From Branchiostoma belcheri (Eukaryota; Chordata; Leptocardii; Amphioxiformes; Branchiostomatidae): a DNA stretch of 64,000 nucleotides. Both the position numbers and the translations under genes were made by a program. Under the pieces are notes generated by a model that was given only the letters and a program-made list of their open reading frames with translations, was not told the origin of the DNA and made no database searches. The stretch is from NCBI RefSeq assembly GCF_001625305.1, contig NW_017802691.1, positions 639,018 through 703,017 on the forward strand. Reading direction: 5' to 3'. Shown piece after piece: positions 22,462 through 33,252 of the stretch. Each line of letters begins with the position of its first letter. Position 1 is the first letter of the stretch.

Positions 22462-22816
22462 TTAAAGGCATCCAGTGCAGTTTTTAAGGCTTGAAAACCT
22501 GATTTTTCAAAGGCAACATTCTAGTCATTAATCTACATACTAAGTTGAAACCACACTATCCTAGTGTATATTAACCCTTATGGAGCAAAAATTCCCGAAA
22601 TTCTGACGGAACATGGTTACTTGAAGGGCCTTTGGCTGATTTTAGGGCACCGCCCAGAAAAGAAAGGACTCGTCTTGGGCTCGTTTTAAAAGCCCAAAGT
22701 ATGAAATGCTGACTCAAATGTGCTAATGTAAAGCAGCATGTGTCAATATCACAAAGATTGCCTTATTCAGCATATTTCCAGTTTTGCTGTCCTGAAATTG
22801 CATTGGATGCCTTTAA
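22462..22816. mobile_element. MITE with 18-bp terminal inverted repeats and TTAA ends
   Basis: The left end TTAAAGGCATCCAGTGCA (22462-22479) and the right end (22799-22816), read in complement as TTAAAGGCATCCAATGCA, match at 17 of 18 positions. Both ends sit on TTAA, as in piggyBac-type target duplications. The 355-bp interior has no coding frame. Confidence 0.65.
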
Positions 22817-23694
22817 AGAACACCGTGTGAAGTTTCCAGATTGCCGTACTTTGGCGGAAAGCTTCGCGGTTCTTGATGTTTTTCGTGCGGAGATTTCAGA
22901 CGATCCCCCGAGCCTGCATGAGAAATTTTGTCTGCCGCTCAGCTGCGAGCTCAAACGATAAGAAAGACCGTGAAATAAATCTTCAGGTCTTCAGAGAAAA
23001 CTTCTGGCACGAATCAAAGACTGCGTGTGCACCGGCTTAAAGATATCGTGGGCGGTCTAACAAATCATGCAAATGAGGAAAATTCTTCTTCGCAGATACC
23101 GTCTTGCTCACAAAGAAGGAATACTGATCGTTATTGGAATTCGGGAATGCATGAGATGCGTGGCCTGTTTCTTATTCCAGAGTTGGTGCCATGCCAAAAG
23201 AGAGTTGCTGTGAGTTTTATGTTCGATGTTTTTATCTGTTCCGAGAAGAATTGCTGTAGATCGTATGGTGGAATTGAAGAACGTGAAATGTATTTCCCGT
23301 TTTTCATTCATGTTGGTGGTATGCCAAAAGAGTGCAGGGTTCTATTCTATGTACAACTTCATTGTCTTCTCAATTCTCAGACTGATCTAAACAGCTTCTA
23401 CTTATTCAGCTTATGATTTGCCAGTTTCAGTTGGTATTAAAAGAGTGTGGTTTATTTATAGATTCTTCCTAAAGTCTCCTCGAAAGTTTTCAAGATTCTT
23501 TCAAGAAAGGATAGTGAATTGCAACTGAGGAATGCAGATGTACTGCGCGTTTCTTCTTCCAAACTTGGTGCCATGCCAGAAGAACAGATGCAAAGAAGTT
23601 TGATGCTCATATTGCCATTCTTCTCGACCCAGTGAACCTTGCTGAACATATGACACCAAGGACAAATTGTTTCATAGTAAAACATTTGTCATTC
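22817..23694. repeat. non-coding stretch with degenerate local repeat
   Basis: Four blocks around 23185, 23310, 23420 and 23560 share TTGGTGCCATGCCAAAAGAG or close variants. The open frames crossing this region (up to 129 codons) resemble no family I know and shift with the repeats, so I do not call them genes. Confidence 0.4.
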
Positions 23695-23812
23695 CCAGTC
23701 ACTGATGAAAGATACTGGACTGACCATGACTTTTTGGAGAATGTATCAAGTTGCTTGACATGTTTTGTATCACCAAGAGTTGGGGTTACGGGATGCCTAG
23801 CCTTCATCAATG
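23695..23812 (+). mobile_element. degenerate Penelope-like end with hammerhead-like start
   Basis: CAGTCACTGATGAAAG is followed by TCAAGTTGCTTGACATG and ends GATGCCTAGCCTTCATCAATG, the same order as in the plus arm at 2718-2830. The middle stem has decayed. Confidence 0.5.
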
Positions 23813-23844
23813 TATAAAAGATTCCTCTTTTTTACGTTTACTAA

Positions 23845-25010
23845 ATTCTACAGCGAGTAGAATATTCATCATCATGACGTTCAGATTCTCTGTCTTCCCG
23901 ACTTATTGACCCTGGTTGAGCATATAATATCAGAGACAAATTGTTTCATGGCAAAGATCTCTCTTTAGAAGTTTAATAGAATCCACAGTGACTAGAATAT
24001 TCAACGTCACAGTGTCCCAGCGTTGGATTTGATGTTCATTGACTCCTGTTGACCTTCTGAAGCCCCAGGCATCTTGCCAAGGGGCTGCAAACATTAACAC
24101 ACTTCCCGACTCTTCATGAAATCTGCATCCGCTGGTTGAGCGTGTGACGCAAAAGACAATTTTTTAATACTTGTAGCAAAGATCCCTAAACCCCTAGAAG
24201 TAGGCCAGAACTTTTACCAGATATCACATGGTATAGAATATTCAACGTTACAGTGTCATGGCGCTGAATTTAATGTTCAGATTCTCTGTCTTACCGATTC
24301 ACTGACCCTGGTCGAGCATGAGACACTTTTTTTCACACTAGTAGTAAAGGTCCCTAGCTCTTTAGAAGTTGACCAGATTCCACACAGTGACTAGAATATT
24401 CAACGTTACAGTGTCATGTATTTGCTGTTCAGATTCTCTGCCATCCCGATTCACTGACCCTGGTTGTGCATGTGATGCCAAAAACTTTTTCAAACTAATA
24501 GTAAAGGTCCCTCTTTACTAGTTTACTCAAAGATTCTATGTATACAGCGAGTAGAATATTCAACGTCAAGGTGTCATTGCGTTGAATTCGATGTTCAGAT
24601 TCTCTGTCTTACCGATTCACTGACCCTGGTTGAGCATGAGACACTTTTTTCATACTAGTAGTAAAGGTCCCTAGCTCTTTAGAAGTTGACCAGATTCCAC
24701 ACAGTGACTAGAATATTCAACGTCACAGTGTCATGTCGCTGTATTTGCTGTTCAGATTCTCTGCCATCCCGATTCACTGACCCTGGTTGTGCATGTGATG
24801 CCACAAACTTTTTCAAACTAGTAGTAAAGGTCCCTCTTTAGTAGTTTACTAGATCCTACGCATACAGCGAATTAAATATTCAACATCAGAATGTCATGGC
24901 TCTGAATTCCCTGTCCTTCAGATCCACTGACCCCTGTTGTTCGCCTGAAGCCTGCCGAGAGTCTGCAAACATTAACACACTTCCCGACTCCTCATGAAAT
25001 CTGCATCTGC
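23845..25010 (+). repeat. tandem array of seven units with dimeric order
   Basis: Units of about 150-166 bp share TAGAATATTCAACGT, TTCAGATTCTCTG and TTCACTGACCCTGGTTG. Types alternate: TTCAGATTCTCTGTCTTACC at about 24275 and 24594, TTCAGATTCTCTGCCATCCC at about 24428 and 24751, giving a dimer period near 320 bp. The two outer units (about 24000-24120 and 24890-25010) both carry a segment with CAAACATTAACACACTTCCC. Confidence 0.82.
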
Positions 25011-25225
25011 TCTTCGGAGCTCCACCCTGGGGACTCCGCAGACATGGTGGCTGCTCGGTGAGTAATGGCGACGGGCTAATAAAGATAATTGGAAACATGT
25101 CAAGTTGTTGAAACAAATGGCGGGCGAGAGGGAGGGCGATTGATCGCGCGACCTGGCGCGCCAGCGTTGTAGGGGGGCGGCATGGATTAACACGAGTTGT
25201 CGTGGGTCGTTGTTGTATCCAGAAG

Positions 25226-25560
25226 TTATCATGCTTTATCTAGAATCATGCTTTATGATCCTTTATCTAGAATCATGCATATGGTTTATTCAGAACCATG
25301 GTTTAACCAGAACCATGGTTTATCCTGAACCATGCTATATCCAGAACCATGATTTATCCAGAGCCATGCCTTTTCCAGAACCATGCTTTGTCCAGATCTA
25401 TGCTTTATCCAGGACTATGTTTTATCCGGAACCATGCTTTGTCCAGAACCATGCTTTAGCAAGAACCATGCTTTAGCAAGAACCATTCTTTATCCAGAAC
25501 CATGCTTTAGCAAGAATCATGCTTTATCTACAACCATGCTTTATTCACAACCATCTTCAA
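25226..25560 (+). repeat. 17-bp minisatellite
   Basis: About 20 copies of CATGCTTTATCCAGAAC and variants (CATGCTTTAGCAAGAAC). Because 17 is not a multiple of three, the long open frame through it cycles its reading and is not convincing coding sequence. Confidence 0.85.
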
Positions 25561-26235
25561 GCACGGTTCTGGATAGCTCATGCGTATCCAACCATATCCC
25601 AGCCTCCAGTCGACCTACAGCCGAATGTTTAAAACATTTTGAAAAATTCGACTGGCACATCCAACTACCTACCTCGCAAAACACCAGCCAGCCACAGCCG
25701 ACCTTGCTCCCGACCTACTCCAAGCCCTTGTTTGAGTTCGGCAGTGTTCCTGAGACCATATTCGGCTATATCTATACATGTGACAGGGGCTTTAAAGACA
25801 GGTTCCTATGCACATTTTGCAATACTTTTATTGAGCTTGTCAAACTAGTTTGGGCACATCGGCAAGTTAAGTCCGTAACATTACTGCATAATCCTTCGAT
25901 AAATGACTGCGAGTCAAGTGCTGCTCACTTTGAAAGTTGTTCAAGGCCGCCGTCGGATCAGCTGACTTCGAAATCATCTCAAGTTCAACATCGATTCGGT
26001 AAAATCGAACTTGTCGAGTTGAGTTACAAGTCATCCGATGATTTCCACCGATGAGGATTCTTTCTGGCGGCTCTCTTTGTCCCTGCGCCAAGATTGCTGT
26101 AAGCACGATCAATTAAACCACGAATAAGATGTTAATCCTAAGCTTATTCGATCGCTCCCGAGGCAATGCATCGACTTTTGCAGCGTTTAGACGATCAGAA
26201 AGAGATTAGGGAGGCAATGTTCCGATGTTCAATAG

Positions 26236-26890
26236 AATAAGAAATGGCTACGGTTGGATTTGGAGACATTGATTTCAATGAACCTTAAATTCAAGGTGGA
26301 TCAGCCCAATCACTGTGTAAGTTGTACGGGACAAATTTGGTCGTTACAAGGTAGATTTCTGTACCTTAAGTATGCAAATAAAGGGGCTCTTTTTGTTATG
26401 TCTATATAATAAATAATGACTGAGGTTGAAATTTTCGACATTGATTCTACATAGAGATCTAATAAACCCCAAATTCAAGGTGGATCAACCCAATCATTGT
26501 GTAAGTTGTATGGAACAAATTTGTTCGTTACAAGTGAGATTTCTGTATCTTAAGCATGCAAATAAAGTGGTTCTTTTTGTTATGTCTATATAATAAATAA
26601 TGACTGAGGTTGAATTTTTTTACATTGATTTGTAATGAGCTCAAATTCAGGACGGGTAGACCCAATCACTGTGTAAGTTATACGGAACAAATTTGTTCGT
26701 TACAAGTCAGGTTTCTGTACCTTAAGTATGAAAATAAAACGGCTCTTTTTGTTAGGTCTATATAATAAAGAATGACTGAGGCTGGATTTTTTAACATTGA
26801 TTCTAACAAAGCTCAAATTCAGGACGGATAAAGTCTATAATACTGTGAGTTGAACAGAAGAAATCGTTCGTTACAAGCTTTCCTTTTCTA
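26236..26890 (+). repeat. four tandem units of about 175-185 bp
   Basis: Units begin at about 26236, 26408, 26592 and 26764 (AATAAATAATGACTGAGG) and share CAAATTTGTTCGTTACAAG and GGCTCTTTTTGTTATGTC. The last unit is shortened and most diverged. Confidence 0.82.
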
Positions 26891-27164
26891 AGACTAGTTA
26901 CTATTGCATTAGTCCATTTAGATGGGAACGTCAAGCTATAGACGCAAAAGCTCTCACGTAAAAAAGAATCGCACACTTATAAAGATGAAAACTTGAAAAA
27001 AAGCCTTATGCTTCACCTCAATTAAAGATGACAGCTCGCCCTATTTCTTTTCTATTTAGTAAATCACATGTGCCCTTGCAAAGAAATGTTCATCAATTCT
27101 CATCTTTATGCTTGCCTTAGTTTTTTGCCCCGTTTCTTCTTCTCCTACTCCAAACACATAAGGT

Positions 27165-27305
27165 GAACGACCTGGCCAGATGGCTCTCACCATGGTAACT
27201 GGTGCTGTAGCAGACATCCTGTGGTGTTGGGTTATATTATGTAGCAAGTTGGAGGGGCTGATCACCATGCACTAGTATATGAATGTGTTTGAGTAAGAAT
27301 TATCA
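27165..27305 (+). repeat. dispersed repeat D1, copy 2
   Basis: GAACGACCTGGCCAGATGGC, CACCATGGTAACTGGTGCTG and GTTGGGTTATATTATGTAGC match copy 1 at 19925; the tail GAATGTGTTTGAGTAA matches copy 3 at 44125. Confidence 0.65.
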
Positions 27306-29779
27306 GTTTTTTTTGGGGGGGGGGGATAGACTCTAGGATAGACCATGTGGAATTTGCTTACGATTTGTTTAAATGTTACGTTTCTAGTTTTACTTTAATG
27401 TTAAATTAAATTATTTTGTATTTTTCTTAACCTTCCCCACTGAACATTCTAAACAGGCATTTACTACATGTATATAGTGACAATCCTTTGTACATGTAAC
27501 TCAATATTCCAACACGGAGACGTCAATGTAAATGATTTAAGTGCCACAGAAGAGTCAAACAAGGCTCCGGGCGTCGCCAAGTGATGCATAATGCCGTCTG
27601 AAGTATCGAATAAATGTCAGGTCTTCTGTCCCGTTTGTCGCTGTGATAAATGATCTGAAAGATATCCCTGACCTTTGACTTATGCAAATGAGCACGAATC
27701 CAATATGGCGTTCATGTTGAGAATATTATTGAGATTTATCGATGTGAAATGATGAATGCTGTTTTTATAATGTCTCATCGGCTGCTTTTATAATGTATTA
27801 TAGTCATTACAGAATATGAAAGAATATCATTGTTTGCGCCAGGTATCGCCATTTCTGTCTGTCATACTGTAAACAAAAATCTAACTGTACTGGCACTGAA
27901 AAATCTGGCTAATCACATTATGATATAGTCATACAACACAAAATAGACAGAAAATAGTCTAATTTCATTCCGGCGTTATAATTGGACGATGCAGAATTTT
28001 CTCGAATTCTAAAATCATTGGCACCAGTAACTAATTATTTTGGACGTCAGAATCAAACAAGAATTATTTGCTTAATACTTAAAAAAGTCATTTGCATATG
28101 AATGAGTGAATATGAGTGAAGGGTTTTCCCGTCATAACTCCGGCTGCCGTATCTCCTCCATATTCAGACGCTGACAGAAAGTGGTACCATCCGTGTTCAA
28201 CCTTTTAATAAAAAACTAGAGAAAGTTACCCACGTTTTTTCACTGAACAATTTTCTGCTACGTTCATTTTGGTGATTCGACTCAGAAACTTCCGCGCGGA
28301 GGGATATGGGATCGCTGGTGTGTGAGAGAAAACCAGACGGGAGTCAGTCTTCTCAGTGACAGCGTTCGGTGTGGTTTGGGGTTTGTGTTCTGGTATTTTG
28401 TTTTCTCTTGGTCGCCGTTTTCTTGTCAGTTCTCTCCTATAAACTCTCCCTATGTGTTTGTGACACCACTGAGTCTTCGTACAAGGCATGATGGCTCGTA
28501 GCGTTGAAAATTTTCATGCATTCTGTGGTCTTTGATAGTTGAAGTTGATGTGACCGACTGACCGCCATCTTGGGGTGGGCATTTTCTCTTTGTCCTTGGC
28601 TTCGCGTCCGGACATGTCCGTGGCTTGAGGCGCTACTTGTGCCACTTGGTTTCTTGCTGTTGCTTGATTTTTGCTCATATGTTTAGAAACATGGTAGTGT
28701 TGTTTCTTTGTTGGAAGATTTTATAGACGTTATCCGATACTCGTCATATCTACTGGCGCTTGGAAACATCTCCCTCTACTTTTACTTCTACACGATACTA
28801 AGCAACACCCCATCTCGCGCATTCGTGGTTTCTATTTTCTTCTAGAATAAGGGAAATATTTTTGTTATTCAATACGGCTAATACCACGGCTGCATTTAGT
28901 TGTCAAATAAAGTAATTACAATCTCATTCAATGTGAAAACGTAGAATTTGAATGTCCTTATATTTGTGTCTCTCCACAACTGGACATTACTGGAATTTTT
29001 GCCGGTATACATACAACCAAGGTGGCTCAACAAGCCAGGGGACTTTTTAAAAGCATGAACATTGAAAACAAAATAACACTTATACTTCTATCATCAGTCT
29101 TTAAATGTTATGAGAATACCATTTTTCGTTGTACATGTACAGTATCTGGAACCATTTGCACTTGGTTACCTAGGTCAACTTGCAATGGAAAAACTCTGGA
29201 GATTCCAGCCAGCTCGGGGATATTTTACGTTAGGCAGGGCCAAAATCTAACCCACTGGTCAGCTTCTTGGAAACCCAGACCTCGGGGACCGGTTTTTTAA
29301 ACGGATGGAGCTGATTCAGTGTAGCTAGATGGGCTGGCTGGAAGATTCATTTTTTTGGCTTTGTTTAAAGCAATTTTTTTGCCTGAAAAAACATGTTGCC
29401 AATGTGGTTCTGATAGACGATAAAATTAAGGTGGCTTGCAGCGTTTAGTGCAACTGCAGACAACCTGTATGTGCTTTGGAAAGCGACGCAATGTCTTCAT
29501 CTTGCTGCTTAGTGATGACAACCTTTTTTCCTGAGTCAGATGCCCCCCCCCCCCCAAGCATCTGTTTCACTTATCTCACTTGAACTTCCGTTGGCAGGCA
29601 CTTTCTCCATCATCCTGAAACTTTATTTTTCCACTACATTTCTCTTCGTAGACTTTCTAGAGAGCCATGCCGGTTTTTTCCTTGCCCTTCGGCATTCTGA
29701 CACACAGGTACACAGTGTAACACACGTGGTGAACTGTGCTACGTAGTATGAGGAAGTTTATATATGCCCCCTAGATACC
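27306..29779. other. non-coding stretch
   Basis: I see no gene. It has a poly-G run near 27315-27325 and a poly-C run near 29542-29556, both common assembly trouble spots. Confidence 0.35.
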
Positions 29780-30900
29780 TTATTGCTTTTAGCAGTGTAA
29801 AATTTCAATGTAGACAATAGCATACTTTCAGTAGCAAGTCATGTGACTAGTAACTGTTATATGAAGCTGCGAACACAATACAATCATAGCCATTAGAAGA
29901 CTATAATTCGTAAGATGAGGCCACAAGGCGCACATTTTAACCAATACGAGTATTATACTTTCAGTAGCACGTTACATGACTAGTATATGAAACCGTTAAC
30001 ACAATATAGCCATAGCCATTACAAAACTATAACTCTAAGGTGACTCCACTAGGCACAGTGACCGTTCTTATGAAATTACATTACAAGGCGATACTCCAAA
30101 AATTACGCCACCATGCCCGCTTCGCATACTGTGATTCTTGATTTTTTTCACTGTACTTTTATGTTCACTGTTTTCACTGCCACCTCAGAACCGTGAACTT
30201 AATACTGTTAACAAATAATTCTTGGACTAGTTTCCCTATCTGGCAACGTTACCAGAATGTTAAAATCCGAACACAATATAACCATCATCATTACTGTACT
30301 ACAATTCTCTTATATATAGTGAGATGACGCCACAAGGCGCAGTTCTTAAGCAGCGTAAAACTTCAATGTAGACAATATCATACTTTTAGTAGCACGTTAC
30401 GTGACCAGGATATAGAACTGTGAACACAATATAGCCATTACAAGGCGATACTCCAAAAATTACGCCACCATGCCCGCTTCGCATACTGTGATTCTTGTTT
30501 TTTTCACCGTACTTTTATGTTCACTGTTTTCACTGACACCTCTATACCGTAAACTTACCATTACAGCTAACAATTCTTGGACTACTATCCCTATCTGGCA
30601 ACGTTACCAGAATATTATTAAGCAGCGCAAAACTTAAACGTAGACAATATCATACTTTCAATAGCACGTTACGTGACCAGGATATTGAACTCCGAACACA
30701 ATATAACCATCATCATTACTGTACTACATATCTATAATACTGTCTATTATATATAGTAAGATGACGCCACTAGGCATTGCGACAGTTCTTATAAAATAAG
30801 CAGTGTAAAACTTCAATGTAGACAATATACATTCAATAGCAAGTTACGTGATCAGGATATTGAACTGTGAACACAATATAACCATCATCATTACGATGCC
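29780..30900 (+). repeat. complex local repeat region
   Basis: Blocks such as AACTTCAATGTAGACAATAT, AGCACGTTACGTGACCAGGA and GAACACAATATAACCATCAT recur four or five times. A block of more than 55 bp containing GATACTCCAAAAATTACGCC is repeated nearly exactly at about 30083 and 30443. Confidence 0.75.
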
Positions 30901-30928
30901 CTTACGGACGGTAATTTCCTCGGTGTAG

Positions 30929-31171
30929 ACTTACTCTGGCTTACACCCAGACGCGAGTCTGATCCGGGACTGGAGAAAAACAGTTAAAGCCGATCCTCAG
31001 GGTCACTGGAAAGCAATTTGGCGCGCTGAAACTCCCGAGGAAGCGGCGGCACATGTTATTAATATATTCCCTCTTTTCTCACCCGAGGGACAGCGCTTTC
31101 ATGTCTTTGGTCGTAAACTGGTGGTATATACGTCAGTTGGAAGCTACCAGAGACTTATAAAAACCCTATAG
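30929..31171 (+). other. 80-codon open frame behind an acceptor-like site, unassigned
   Basis: The frame opens right after CCTCGGTGTAG (AG at 30927-30928) and runs to a TAG at 31169. Its composition is protein-like, rich in W, R and aromatic residues (RDWRKTVKADPQGHWKAIWR ... RFHVFGRKLVVYTSVGSYQR), and it has no ATG, as an internal exon would. A diverged tandem copy at about 31345-31450 keeps the same frame over GQRFQVFSRKLVVYTSVG. It may be an exon remnant or a transposon fragment. I do not recognise the family. Confidence 0.35.
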
Positions 31172-31515
31172 GCCACACTGTTTTCTTTGGAAACCATCCA
31201 TATAATCAAGTCAAAGTTTTCAACCATACTGTAACTGTAGATCGTAAACAAAACAATATTGCTTTTAGTACTCGAAAGATGACAGATGGAAACTTACGTA
31301 AAGAATATGATACCAGAGGAAGGGAAGTAGGGCTCGGATTACACCCTCTTCTCATCCTGGGGACAGCGCTTTCAAGTCTTTAGTCGTAAACTAGTGGTAT
31401 ATACGTCAGTTGGAAGCTACCAGAGACCCTTTAGGCCACACTGACTTGATGATTACATTAAAAAAAAAGAACAAAGTTTGTACTCATACTGTAACTGTAG
31501 ATCGTAAACAAAACA
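31069..31515 (+). repeat. tandem duplication of about 270 bp
   Basis: Two units share GGGACAGCGCTTTCA, TATATACGTCAGTTGGAAGC, TAGGCCACACTG and CATACTGTAACTGTAGATCG, at about 31090-31250 and 31360-31510. Confidence 0.8.
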
Positions 31516-31759
31516 GTAAGTCAGTATTTTTTCTTTAGGTATATAATCCAGCATTGATAACAAACTTCAGCACTTCCTCGAATGACAAGTCGAAACTAGG
31601 GAAAATGATATGATACATAATACGTATGACATACACAATCACAAATAAATATACAAACAGCAGAGCAGATAGAATCCCTTTTGAAACCTGCTTCCTTCCT
31701 AATACAATACGAACACTCTTTCTACCAACTACGCCAAGGCACTAGTATCCATTCAGATT

Positions 31760-33040
31760 TATTGCCCTGTATAATACGAGTACACGCCGTGAGTTGTACT
31801 CGGCAATATCAGCTGGAGTTTATTGCGGAAGGAAAGCCGGCGGGAAGTTCCGCTGTAGAAAGATAACGCCATACCCACTACACCAAAGCACCAGTATCCA
31901 TTCCGATTAGCACCAGTGCTGCGCGCAGTGACATTTCTGGCACCTATCCATGACCATGAGCTGTTCTTTTATTTTGTATTCATTGTTTTGCACTTAAAAA
32001 TAAAATGTAACAATTGAAAGATAAATAGACATGCATGGGAAGTTCCGCTGTAGAAAGATAACACTGTACACACTACGCCAAAGCACCAGTATCCGTTCCG
32101 ATTAGCACCAGGTGATACTGGTTGTTATGCCGATGATATTAATTCATATGTATTAGTTTTCATGATAGTTTTTCATTAGTTCCTTTACATTTAGCATTTT
32201 GATCTTATACCTTTCATTTCGTGATTAAGTTCTAAAAAGCACCAGTATCCATTCTTATTAGCACCAGGGCGAATTCTGACACCTGTCCAATAGCAGTTGC
32301 AGTTGTTGATGTTCTTACATTTTACTAAAGGTGTGTGTTATATAATGGCTGAAAGCGGACGTTTAGCACCAGAGCTGTACACAGTAACATTTCTGGTACT
32401 TGTCCATGGACGAGCAGTTGCACTTGATGTTCTTGTGGCAATGGTCGGCAGTATCACAAGTATCCATTACGACCCCTTGTTCCGATTTCTTGTCCTGTAT
32501 TATTGAGCACACAGTAGCTGAGGCAAGTTGTACTCGGCAATGTCAGTCGGAGTTTATTGCTTAAGTTTAGCACCAGAGCTGTACACAATAACATTTCTGG
32601 CACCTATCCATGGACGAGCAGTTGCACTTTTCCTTACAATGGTCGGCAGCATATATTCCGATTTCTTGTAAATACAAGTAATTTCATTTATTTTACACTC
32701 TGGTCTTTTGACCTGGTTTTCAGGTATCTCTGGTCTTTTGACCTGGTTTTCAGGTATCTCTGAGCCAATAAAATAATACTATAAATGGGAAAAATAACAC
32801 ACAATAATAATAATTTAGTATTACATAACAATCGTACATGTAGGTCTATATCATTGGCCACTCTATCCACAGGTTGATAGACGCCAGTTACAGTCACAGT
32901 GAGTTTTTGAAAGCCGTCAGAGTTGTGATATAATACGAGTACACTCCTCGAGTTGTACCCGGCAATGTCACCTGGAGTTTATTGCGGATGTAAAGCCGGT
33001 GGGAAGTTCCGCTGTAGGAAGATAACACCGCGGTTTCCTC
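31760..33040 (+). repeat. scattered repeat cluster with a conserved Cys/Lys-rich frame
   Basis: Near 31790-31865, 32530-32560 and 32950-33030 the DNA repeats AGTTGTACTCGGCAATRTCA and GGGAAGTTCCGCTGTAG. The first and last copies share a frame reading VYCG(R/C)KAGGKFRCRKIT. Blocks AAAGCACCAGTATCC and ACATTTCTGGCACCTATCCA recur between them. At 32693-32760 a 31-bp unit (CTCTGGTCTTTTGACCTGGT...) occurs twice. Confidence 0.65.
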
Positions 33041-33252
33041 AAAGCAGATTACAGCAGAATCCCGGGGATTCCCACCTAGCGTTTCAGGGGCCGCCTGGGA
33101 CGGCTTCGGGCGACGGTTTGAAGATAAAACATTAACCGGTAACTATAGGCAGAGTTGGATTATGTTTTTCTGCACACCTGCAAGCACTATAAGTCAGACT
33201 TGATTATTTATCACATTTATTTAGTTGAGATAGGAATTTCGAGTCGAAACCA

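Noticed and set aside
23027-23416. 129-codon open frame
   Set aside because: Runs through a degenerate local repeat and has no domain-like pattern.
25383-26054. 223-codon open frame
   Set aside because: Its first third is the 17-bp minisatellite, whose length is not a multiple of three, and the rest resembles no family; likely chance.
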